From positions 18,200-82,199 of the forward strand of contig NZ_BLAD01000074.1 of NCBI RefSeq assembly GCF_009687845.1: 64,000 bases of DNA, in the 5' to 3' direction. Each line of letters starts with the position of its first letter. Positions within the stretch are counted from its first letter, which is position 1. Both the position numbers and the translations under genes were made by a program. Positions 35,474 to 42,388 of the stretch are shown here, in pieces. Source of the stretch: Acrocarpospora corrugata (GTDB lineage: Bacteria; Actinomycetota; Actinomycetes; Streptosporangiales; Streptosporangiaceae). The notes beneath the pieces are model-generated. The model made no database searches. It worked only from the letters and a program-made list of their open reading frames with translations, and had not been told where the DNA came from.

Positions 35474-35581
35474 GGAACCAACGCCGAGATCTCTCGGGCC
35501 CCCACATCAAGGAACCAATGCCGACATCTCTCGGCTCGCGCATCAAGGGACCAACGCCGAGATCTTCTTGGGCACGCACAT
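35474..35581. repeat. Three direct repeats, one being the 3' end of the YjbR gene
   Basis: Copies 35474-35510, 35511-35546 and 35547-35581 share GGAACCAACGCCGAGATCTC-like cores with a 36-37 base period. The third copy codes for the C-terminal PKKISALVP region of the neighbouring gene; the other two lie beyond its stop. Confidence 0.8.
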
Positions 35582-35878
35582 CCGCCACGCCTCGATCACC
35601 AGCTCGCGGGTCTCCTCCTCGTCCAGCGCCCCCAACCAGGCCCGAACCCAGTGATACCGCTCATCCGACGGCACAGGCATGAAGAACTTCTCCGGCTCCG
35701 CCTCAACCAGCGCCGCCCGCTCCTCTTTCGGAAACCCGAACCCCATCGACGCCTCATCCGGCGAAATCGCCAGATACACGATCCGCCCCACCCGGAACTT
35801 CACCCGATCCCTGATCAGATGCTCCGTGGTCCGCGGCAACGCCAGCGCGACCGCCCGAATCAAGTCAACAGTCACCAT
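35543..35878 (-). CDS. MmcQ/YjbR-family DNA-binding-like protein
   Basis: 111 residues from ATG 35878 (CGGGGC upstream). Compact YjbR fold (VTVDLIRAVALALPRTTEHL, MGFGFPKEERAAL, HWVRAWLGALDEEETRELV). Cellular role unclear; family members are small cytosolic proteins with a CyaY-like fold and are often called DNA-binding. Its last codons are repeated twice downstream as non-coding DNA. Confidence 0.85.
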   Translation of the reverse strand: MVTVDLIRAVALALPRTTEHLIRDRVKFRVGRIVYLAISPDEASMGFGFPKEERAALVEAEPEKFFMPVPSDERYHWVRAWLGALDEEETRELVIEAWRMCVPKKISALVP

Positions 35879-35999
35879 GCCCCGGATCGTAGACACCACC
35901 ACCGACAAATCCGCGACCTGTGCGCCCGACTGCGTTCCGGTGGCCGTATCTGATGCGGGCATAGGATCGCGCGCAGCGGTGGATGAGGGGTAGGACTGC

Positions 36000-36684
36000 G
36001 TGATCGTGTGGAACGGGCAACAACGCGAGCCGATCACCTGGGACATGTTCCTTGAGATCGACCCCGGATATCCGCCGAGATCTTGAGATCGTGGACGGAT
36101 TCGTCGTTCCGCGCGAGCAGCGGAGTCGTGAGCATCAGAAGGTGGCGACCCGGCTGTCGTTGGCATTGGAGCGAGCGGCGGTGGCGGAGATGCGGCGGTC
36201 CCGCCGAGGCGATTGCTACGAGACCAACACCGAAGTGGACGTTCTGCTCTGGGAGGTGCCCCCGACCTGCTCTGGGAGGTGCCCCCGACCTGCTCTGGGA
36301 GGTGCCCCCGACCTGCTCTGGGAGGTGCCCCCGACCGCGCGTAAGCCGGACGTGGTTCTCCATCGCTGCCTGGAGGAGTTCGGGCAGCTGGCGGCCGACC
36401 CCGTAATGATCGTCGCCGAGGTGCTTTCCACCTGGTCAGGGCGTCGCGATCGTGCGCACAAGATGAGTGACTATGCCGATGGCGGTATTCCGCATTACTG
36501 GATTGTGAGCTTCGACAAGGTCGGGGCGGTATCGATTGAGAGGTATGTGCTGGCGGGACGGAACAGCCCGTACACACATATCGGCACTACCCATCGCGAC
36601 ATGGGCCCCATGGCTGTGAATGTCACCGCGCCCTTCCCCATCGAAGTGTTGTGGGCGGATCTGGCGGTCGCGCCGCAGGTCTGA
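36000..36684 (+). pseudogene. Uma2-family (DUF820) endonuclease gene, frameshifted and carrying a 4-copy 23-bp repeat
   Basis: Reading starts at GTG 36000 (GAGGGG upstream): QREPITWDMFLEIDPGYPP, then TGA at 36084. The family continues in the next frame with DLEIVDGFVVPREQRSREHQ, KPDVVLHRC, MIVAEVLSTWSGRRDRAHKM and GGIPHYWIVS, i.e. the PD-(D/E)xK core of Uma2 proteins. Loss of a GA from GAGAGA or gain of one base near 36080-36083 explains the shift. Between DVLLWEVPPT and ARKPD a 69-nt insertion made of three extra 23-bp units adds 23 residues without changing frame. Either a decayed or a switchable gene. Confidence 0.75.
36244..36335. repeat. Four exact tandem copies of a 23-bp unit
   Basis: Units at 36244-36266, 36267-36289, 36290-36312 and 36313-36335, each beginning CTGCTCTGGGAGGTG. 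The unit is not a multiple of 3, so it is read in all three frames in turn. Confidence 0.95.
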
Positions 36685-36699
36685 GTGGAGCGTTCGCGG

Positions 36700-37215
36700 T
36701 CAGGAGACGCGGATCCAGTGGGGGTCGTCGTAGAGGACTACGTCGGTGCCCTGGAGGAGGCGGTCGGGGGCGGACAGGAGGGCCAGTTCGCCCATGGACT
36801 GGAGGTGGAGGAGGAGGTCGCGGACGCGGGGGCCGACGGGGAGGCGGCCCGGGGGGAGGGAGAGGTGGGAGCGGACCTTGTCGGCGAGTTCGGAGAGGCG
36901 GAACGGGCGGTGGGGGAGGAGAAGGCGGATCAGGGGGAGAGTGATTGTTCGTTCGGCTTCGGCGTGGGCCAGTTCCCAGACGAGCTGGGGGCCCCGGCGG
37001 CCGGTGGCGGCGCAGGCGGTGCACGGGCGGTTGTAGCCGGGGACGGGTTCGTGGCGGGCGGAGCCGAAGCAGGTGGTGCAGCGGTTGAGCTCCATGGCGT
37101 GGAGTTCGGCGGCGGTCTGGTCGGGCAGCGGCAGGTCGCATGAGCAGGTGAAGGTGCGGGCCGCCGGGGAGTCCGGGTCAGGATGCCACTGGACTAGTAT
37201 CTGATGGTTCATCAT
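36700..37215 (-). CDS. Hypothetical cysteine-rich (possible zinc-binding) protein
   Basis: 171 residues. N-terminal half has several paired cysteines (TFTCSCDLP, NRCTTCFG, PCTACAATG) resembling two zinc ribbons or a DnaJ-like zinc centre. The C-terminal half (SELADKVRSHLSLPPGRLP, VRDLLLHLQSMGELALL) looks like a winged-helix or helical domain. No family recognised; a nucleic-acid-binding role is a guess. The ATG at 37215 or 37212 could start it; the ribosome site is weak. Confidence 0.65.
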   Translation of the reverse strand: MMNHQILVQWHPDPDSPAARTFTCSCDLPLPDQTAAELHAMELNRCTTCFGSARHEPVPGYNRPCTACAATGRRGPQLVWELAHAEAERTITLPLIRLLLPHRPFRLSELADKVRSHLSLPPGRLPVGPRVRDLLLHLQSMGELALLSAPDRLLQGTDVVLYDDPHWIRVS

Positions 37216-37509
37216 CGCTTCGCACTTTAGCCGCCGCCAGGCGGGCGGACGCGGTCAGTCGTGAGACCGCGAAACCAACGCCTGCCGTTCGGGGAATGCG
37301 TCCGCGGTGCGCCACGAAACCGCGGTCTCTCATCCGGCGGAGGTGCGCCCGCGCCACGAAGCACGGCCTGTCGTCCGGCGGAGGTGCGCCCGCGCCACGA
37401 AACACGGCCTGTCGTCCGGCGGAGGCGCGTCTGTGGTCTGTGGCGACACGCCTGGTTCTGGCCATGCCCCCCATCACCGGCGCGCGGTCCTTGTGACACC
37501 ATCTTTGGT
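37216..37509. other. Intergenic region with 41-bp tandem repeats
   Basis: About 290 bases. Three copies of a 40-41 bp unit (core CCGGCGGAGGTGCGCCCGCG, copies starting near 37320, 37361 and 37402, the last partial). Frames across it have no plausible gene, so the MBL-fold gene is taken to start at 37510. Confidence 0.65.
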
Positions 37510-38601
37510 ATGCGTAAATCGGGGTGGTTGGCAGCGGGATTGGCGGCGGCGGGGGCCGCTTGGGCGATGCGGGACATTCCTGCCGCGCTGGGCGCGAAGC
37601 CCGCCGGCAAGCGGGCCGAGCGGATGCGCCGTTCGCCCCAGTTCGACGGTGACGCCTTCCGCAACACGGAACCGACCACGGTGCCGCCCGCCGGTGAGAG
37701 CAAACCCATCATGCGCGACCTCATCGAAGGCCGCGAACAGCGCAAACCACACGGCCAGATTCCCCTGGTGACCCCCTCGGTCAAGCCTTTGAGCAGCCTC
37801 GACGTCATCTGGTACGGCCACGCCTCCACCCTGCTCGAAATCGAGGGCCGCCGGGTCCTGTTCGACCCGATGTGGAGCGACCGCTGCTCCCCGGCGGCCC
37901 ACCTCGGCCCGCGCCGCCTGCACCAGCCCCCGGCCCCGCTGGACACCCTCCCCCAGGTCGACGCGATCGTGATCTCCCACGACCACTACGACCACCTCGA
38001 CATGCCCACCGTCCGCGCCCTGGTCGGCCTCCAGTCCGCCCCCTTCCTGGTTCCCCTCGGCGTCGGCGCACACCTGGAGAAATGGGGCGTCCCCGCGTCC
38101 CGGATCGTCGAGCTCGACTGGAACGAGTCGACCACCGTCGCGGGCCTGCGCCTCACCGTCACCGAGGCCCGGCACTTTTCCGGCCGCTCGTTCCGCCGCA
38201 ACGGCACCCTCTGGGGCTCCTGGGTGGTGGCCGGCGCGACCCGCCGCGTCTTCTACACCGGCGACTCCGGCTACTTCCCCGGCTACGCCGAGATCGGCGA
38301 GAGACACGGCCCCTTCGACCTGTCCCTCATCCAGATCGGCGCGTACAGCCCCAGCTGGCCGGACATCCACATGACCCCGGAAGAGGCCGTCGCCGCCCAT
38401 CTCGACCTGCGGGCCCAACTTCTGATCCCCGTCCACTGGTGCACGTTCGTCCTGGCCTTCCACGCTTGGGGCGAGCCGGTCGACCGCCTCTGGCGCGAGG
38501 CCAAGGCCCGTGGAGTACGGCTGGCCGTCCCCAAACCAGGGGAGCGCGTCGCGGTCGATCAGCCGCCGCTGGTGGACGGCTGGTGGCAATCGATCTCCTA
38601 G
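37510..38601 (+). CDS. Metallo-beta-lactamase-fold hydrolase (NAPE-PLD/UlaG-like)
   Basis: 363 residues from ATG 37510. N-terminal hydrophobic segment (WLAAGLAAAGAAWAM) suggests membrane anchoring. MBL-fold with IWYGHASTLLEIEGRRVLFD, the metal motif ISHDHYDHLD, VTEARHFSGRS, FYTGDSGYFPGY and IPVHWCTF. The arrangement is that of N-acylphosphatidylethanolamine phospholipase-D-like hydrolases, which cut phosphodiester or related bonds in lipids. Substrate unproven. Confidence 0.87.
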   Translation: MRKSGWLAAGLAAAGAAWAMRDIPAALGAKPAGKRAERMRRSPQFDGDAFRNTEPTTVPPAGESKPIMRDLIEGREQRKPHGQIPLVTPSVKPLSSLDVIWYGHASTLLEIEGRRVLFDPMWSDRCSPAAHLGPRRLHQPPAPLDTLPQVDAIVISHDHYDHLDMPTVRALVGLQSAPFLVPLGVGAHLEKWGVPASRIVELDWNESTTVAGLRLTVTEARHFSGRSFRRNGTLWGSWVVAGATRRVFYTGDSGYFPGYAEIGERHGPFDLSLIQIGAYSPSWPDIHMTPEEAVAAHLDLRAQLLIPVHWCTFVLAFHAWGEPVDRLWREAKARGVRLAVPKPGERVAVDQPPLVDGWWQSIS

Positions 38602-38650
38602 AACCCCAGTACGATTGCCGGGCACATGACGTCTGGCTGGGGGAGAGCGC

Positions 38651-39007
38651 GTGGCAGAGAAGGTCATCCTGATTGATGATCTCGATCAGTCCGAAGGCGA
38701 AGATGTGGTTCGGCGGGAGTTCCAGCTCCTGCAGCGCACGTTCGCGATCGATCTGTCGGAGGCGAACAGTGCGCGGCTGGCCGAGGCGGTCAGCCTGATC
38801 GAGCTGGCGCTGGAGCGGGGCCGCGAGGTCAAGCAGGCGACCAGGGCGCGGAAGGCGGCCGAGCCGCAGCGGCTGCAGGGGTTCACCAACAGCGACGTCC
38901 GGACCTGGGCCAGGGAGCAGGGCATCGAGGTGCCCGCCCGGGGCGCGGCGCCGGATGAGGTGATCGACAAGTTCCTGGCGGCGCAACCGGCGCCCGTGGA
39001 ACCCTGA
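38651..39007 (+). CDS. Lsr2-family nucleoid protein paralog with altered AT-hook-like loop
   Basis: 118 residues from GTG 38651 (GGGGGAG upstream). N-terminal dimerisation domain (MAEKVILIDDLDQSEGEDVV, FAIDLSEANSARLAEAV), linker, and the C-terminal helix-turn-helix SDVRTWAREQGIEVPARG. Lsr2 silences AT-rich foreign DNA by inserting an Arg-Gly-Arg loop into the minor groove. Here the loop reads Arg-Gly-Ala, so one DNA-contact arginine is missing. It is probably a specialised or antagonistic paralog. Followed at 3 bases by the PHP gene. Confidence 0.88.
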   Translation: MAEKVILIDDLDQSEGEDVVRREFQLLQRTFAIDLSEANSARLAEAVSLIELALERGREVKQATRARKAAEPQRLQGFTNSDVRTWAREQGIEVPARGAAPDEVIDKFLAAQPAPVEP

Positions 39008-39010
39008 GCC

Positions 39011-39874
39011 GTGCGGATCGATCTGCACAGCCACAGCACCGCCTCGGACGGGACAGAACGTCCCGCCGAGGTGGTTCGCCGGGCCGGGGAGGCCGGGCTC
39101 GACGTCCTGGCCCTCACCGACCACGACGGCGTCGCCGGGCACGGGGAGGCGATCGAGGCGCTCCCGGACGGGCTGACCCTCGTTCCCGGCATGGAGCTGT
39201 CGTGCCGCCGGGACGGGATGAGCATCCACATGCTCGCGTACCTCTTCGATCCTGGGCACGCCGAATTGGCCGCCGAGCTTGAGCTGATTCGCGCCGCCCG
39301 GGACGATCGGGCCGCCGCGATGGTGAACCGGATCGTGGAGCTGGGCGCGCCGATCACTCTGGACATGGTGACGGCCATCGCCGCCGGCGGTGTGATCGGC
39401 CGCCCGCACATCGCCCGCGCGCTGCTGGCGGTGGGGGCCGTCGCGACCGTGGCGGAGGCGTTCACCCCCGACTGGATCGGCTCCGGCGGGCGCGCCCACG
39501 TCAGCCGCTACGCGCTGGATCCGGTCCGCGCGGTCCGGCTCACGCTCGCGGCCGGGGGAGCGGCGGTCCTCGCCCACCCCCGCTCCGCCAAACGCGGCCG
39601 GACCGTCCCCGCCGAGTGGATCGCCGAACTGGCCGACGCCGGCCTGGCCGGGATCGAGATCGACCACCGCGACCACACCCCAGAGGCCCGCGCCGAACTC
39701 CGCGCCCTCGCCACCGACCTGGACCTGATCATCACCGGCTCCAGCGACGACCACGGCGACCTGACCGGCCACCGCCTCGGCTGCGAGACAACCACCCCAG
39801 ACCAGTACGAACGCCTCATCGCCAGCGCCACCGCGCGCACCCCGATCACCGCCGCCCTCCGCGAGCCCAACTGA
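39011..39874 (+). CDS. PHP-domain phosphoesterase (TrpH/YciV-like)
   Basis: 287 residues from GTG 39011. PHP metal-site motifs: RIDLHSHSTASDGT, ALTDHDGVAGH, LVPGMELSC, RPHIARAL and SSDDHGD. The closest characterised group hydrolyses 3',5'-nucleoside bisphosphates or trims RNA 5' ends one nucleotide at a time. It has no signal peptide, so it is cytosolic. Only 3 bases from the Lsr2-like gene, so they are likely co-transcribed. Confidence 0.88.
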   Translation: MRIDLHSHSTASDGTERPAEVVRRAGEAGLDVLALTDHDGVAGHGEAIEALPDGLTLVPGMELSCRRDGMSIHMLAYLFDPGHAELAAELELIRAARDDRAAAMVNRIVELGAPITLDMVTAIAAGGVIGRPHIARALLAVGAVATVAEAFTPDWIGSGGRAHVSRYALDPVRAVRLTLAAGGAAVLAHPRSAKRGRTVPAEWIAELADAGLAGIEIDHRDHTPEARAELRALATDLDLIITGSSDDHGDLTGHRLGCETTTPDQYERLIASATARTPITAALREPN

Positions 39875-40229
39875 GCGGCCCCGCGACTACAACTCCTAAC
39901 GGAAAAGGTGAGTCGCTGGGTCGATCGCCGTTATCCGGCGCCGTTCACGCAAGTGATGCTTCTCACCGCACCGGCGCCAGGAAGGCGCGGCCCATGCTGT
40001 TAGTGGTCCTCGGAGCAGCCAGAAGAGCGAATCCCATCTCGCAGAGCATGAAGCCGCGAGCCTCACCTCGCACATCAGACCAGGGAAAGCGCGACCCAGG
40101 GGTCCGCTGGGAGTCACCCGTGGAACGCGAAGCCGCGAACTTCCTCGCACATCAGACGAGGGGAAGCGCGATCCAGGTGCTCGCTGCGAGCCATCCCGTG
40201 GAGCGCGAAGCCGTGTGCCTCCCCGCTCG
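39875..40229. other. Gene-free region with ~78-bp direct repeats
   Basis: Copies at 40050-40128 and 40129-40206, beginning GAAGCCGCGA, and a third partial copy from 40207 that runs into the 3' end of the hydrolase gene (stop at 40230). The rest (39875-40049) shows nothing recognisable. Confidence 0.75.
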
Positions 40230-40841
40230 TCAGATCAGGGAGAGGGTGAATTCTGTGGTCAGGTCGTGCCAGAGGCGGGGTTTGCGGAGCATTGCGTGGC
40301 CCTCGCCGGGGATGTCGATCAGGCGGACCTCGGTGGCGACTTCGGCGGCGTGGCGGGCGTAGGTGTGGGTGGCGGCGGGGGAGGTGATGCGGTCGGCGGT
40401 GCCGTGGATGAGGAGGATTCTCCGGGCGGCCAGTTGGGTGACGGGTTCGCCTTCGGGGACCCAGGGGGCCAGGGCGGCCACGCCGACGACGTTCGGGTGG
40501 CCGGCGACGCGCAGGGCGGTGCGGGCGCCCATGGAGTGGCCGACCAGGATGACGGGGACGTCGTGCTCGTGCCGGAGCCGGGTGAGGACCTGGTCGACGT
40601 CGGCGACGGGGGAGGCCTCGGAGCCGTTCCAGCCGCGCACGCGGTAGCGGACGCGCCAGACGGCCAGGCCGTGATCGGCGCCGGCCCGGGTGAGCGCCCA
40701 GGCGAACGGGAGCATCCGGAGCACCGCCAGTTGCCGCGCCGTGGTCGGGGTCCGCCCGACCTCCTGGCCGCCGTGCAGGACCATGGCGACCGCCTTCACC
40801 GCGCCACGGGCGGGGGCGACCTCGACGACGGGCTCACGCAT
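40230..40841 (-). CDS. Alpha/beta hydrolase
   Basis: 203 residues from ATG 40841 (GTG 40850 is an in-frame alternative). Nucleophile elbow ILVGHSMGARTAL, acid in LLIHGTADRIT and His in DIPGEGHAML complete a Ser-Asp-His triad. AMVLHGGQEVG supplies the oxyanion region. Small cytosolic esterase/lipase-like protein; substrate unknown. It overlaps the TetR stop by 8 bases, so the regulator and hydrolase form one operon. Confidence 0.85.
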   Translation of the reverse strand: MREPVVEVAPARGAVKAVAMVLHGGQEVGRTPTTARQLAVLRMLPFAWALTRAGADHGLAVWRVRYRVRGWNGSEASPVADVDQVLTRLRHEHDVPVILVGHSMGARTALRVAGHPNVVGVAALAPWVPEGEPVTQLAARRILLIHGTADRITSPAATHTYARHAAEVATEVRLIDIPGEGHAMLRKPRLWHDLTTEFTLSLI

Positions 40842-41463
40842 CGCGGCCACCCCGGCGCGGCAGCCGCAGGGTGAGCAGCCGGGCGCGCGGAGCCACCCGC
40901 GCCGCCAGGCTGAACAGCGCCTCGGTCCGGGACCGGTCGGCGTCCAGATGCGTGAACAGGTTGACCCCCAGGTAGAAGGTGATCGCCGCGTACGCCAGGT
41001 CGCGCGGCGGCAGCAGTTTGGCGAGAGCGGAACCGCCGATGACGCGGTCCAGGGTCGTCTCGACGAAGTCGATCCACGGCTCGGAGCGTTTGACGATCTC
41101 CTCGCGCAGTTCGGGGCGGGCGATGCTCGCGCCGACCAGCTCGGAGAACATGGTGATGTGGCCCTCCGCGATGTCGGTGCGGTAGATCTGGGTGGCCACC
41201 TCCACCAGTTCCTCCAGGTTCCGGGCCGAGGCTACCGCCTCCCGGTAGGTGGTCATGCGCTGTTCTGAGGCGCGGTCCAGGGCGGCCAGCAGCAGCGGGT
41301 CGACCCCGCCGAAATGGTAGAAGACCAGGGCCGAGTTGACTCCGGCGGCGCGGGCGATGGTCCGGGCGCTGGTGCCCGCGTAGCCCTCCGCGAGCAGCGA
41401 TTCGCCCGCCGCCCTGATCAGCCGATCCCGGGTCTCGGCCCCCGACTGCTGCTTCCCGACCAA
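40834..41463 (-). CDS. TetR-family transcriptional regulator
   Basis: 209 residues from TTG 41463, preferred because GGAGG lies six bases upstream and the protein then begins VGKQQSGAETRDRLIRAAG, a normal TetR N-terminus. Starting at ATG 41502 would place the start 4 bases from the operator. Helix-turn-helix TSARTIARAAGVNSALVFYH. It sits divergent to two membrane-protein genes with an 18-bp AT-rich inverted repeat between them, most likely its operator. Confidence 0.88.
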   Translation of the reverse strand: MVGKQQSGAETRDRLIRAAGESLLAEGYAGTSARTIARAAGVNSALVFYHFGGVDPLLLAALDRASEQRMTTYREAVASARNLEELVEVATQIYRTDIAEGHITMFSELVGASIARPELREEIVKRSEPWIDFVETTLDRVIGGSALAKLLPPRDLAYAAITFYLGVNLFTHLDADRSRTEALFSLAARVAPRARLLTLRLPRRGGRDA

Positions 41464-41506
41464 CGCGCGCCTCCACTTGACACGAACCCGTCCTCTCATC
41501 ATACGG

Positions 41507-41524
41507 TTTAATCAGTTGATTAAA
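41507..41524. promoter_or_regulatory. TetR operator, AT-rich inverted repeat
   Basis: TTTAATCA-GT-TGATTAAA, perfect 8-bp arms around a 2-base centre, 16 bases before the plus-strand start codon. Very low GC for this genome. Confidence 0.7.
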
Positions 41525-41539
41525 TCACTTGGAGGATGA

Positions 41540-42388
41540 ATGGGCTCCGCGCGCCGGATGCCGGCGGCCGTCCTGGCCGGACTGTTCGCCGCCTACCTGC
41601 TGTACGTGACGCTGCACGCCGGCGGTGTGGAGCAGACCGCGCTGTTCTACATCGGCATCCCGGGCCTCATCGCGGTCACCGTCGCCCTCACCGCCCGCCC
41701 GCGCACCGCCACCGGCCTGATCATGGTCACCATCACCATCGGTCTCGCCGTGGCCGGGCCGCTGCTGCGCGAGGGCATCGTCTGCCTGCTCATGGCCGCG
41801 CCGCTGTTCTACCTGGTCGGGCTGTTCATCGGGCTCTGCGTGGACTACGTCCACCGGCGTGGCACGTACCTGCTGGTGGGGCCGTTGATCCTGATGGTCG
41901 CGCTGGAGGGCGCCGCCGGGTCGGTGCCACGGGAGAACGAGGTCACCGTCAGCGTTCCTGCGCGGGGCGACGTCGAACTCGCGCTGGCGGAGGAGCCACG
42001 GTTCGGCCCTGTGCGGTCCCGTTTCCTGGCGCTGGGCTTTCCGAAGCCACTGAGCGCGGCCGGGACCGGGCTGGAGGTCGGCGACAGCCGGGTGGTCACG
42101 TTCACGCCACGGCGGTCGCTGGGGATCGGGGCGCCGCTCGAATCGCGTTCGATGACGTTACGGGTGATTCGCCGGGGGCCCGGCATGGTCGCCTTCGGCG
42201 TGGTCTCGGACACGACGCTGGCCCGCTGGATGGAGCTGCGGGAGGCCGAGTTCCGGTGGACGCCGGCGCGGCTGGAGGTGACCATCCGGTATCGCCGTAC
42301 CTTCGATCCGAGCTGGTATTTCGGGCCGTTGCAGCGGCATGCGGTGGCGGCGGCCGCCACCTATCTGGCCGGGACGTTCACGTCGTGA
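41540..42388 (+). CDS. Membrane protein with C-terminal SRPBCC-like region
   Basis: 282 residues from ATG 41540 (GGAGG four bases upstream). Four or five hydrophobic helices in the first 125 residues (AAVLAGLFAAYLLYVTLHAG, GLIMVTITIGLAVAGPLL, LFYLVGLFIGLCVDYVH, YLLVGPLILMVALEGAAG), then a soluble domain (VTVSVPARGDVELALAEEP, WTPARLEVTIRYRR) reminiscent of polyketide-cyclase/SRPBCC folds. Function unknown. The stop overlaps the next start (GTGA). Confidence 0.7.
   Translation: MGSARRMPAAVLAGLFAAYLLYVTLHAGGVEQTALFYIGIPGLIAVTVALTARPRTATGLIMVTITIGLAVAGPLLREGIVCLLMAAPLFYLVGLFIGLCVDYVHRRGTYLLVGPLILMVALEGAAGSVPRENEVTVSVPARGDVELALAEEPRFGPVRSRFLALGFPKPLSAAGTGLEVGDSRVVTFTPRRSLGIGAPLESRSMTLRVIRRGPGMVAFGVVSDTTLARWMELREAEFRWTPARLEVTIRYRRTFDPSWYFGPLQRHAVAAAATYLAGTFTS

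Noticed and set aside
36244..36335. CRISPR array
   Set aside because: Units are directly abutting with no spacers and lie inside a coding frame; no cas genes.
35474..40253. CRISPR-like or insertion-sequence ends in the repeat zone
   Set aside because: Repeats differ in length and sequence between sites, have no spacers or inverted ends, and no transposase is present.
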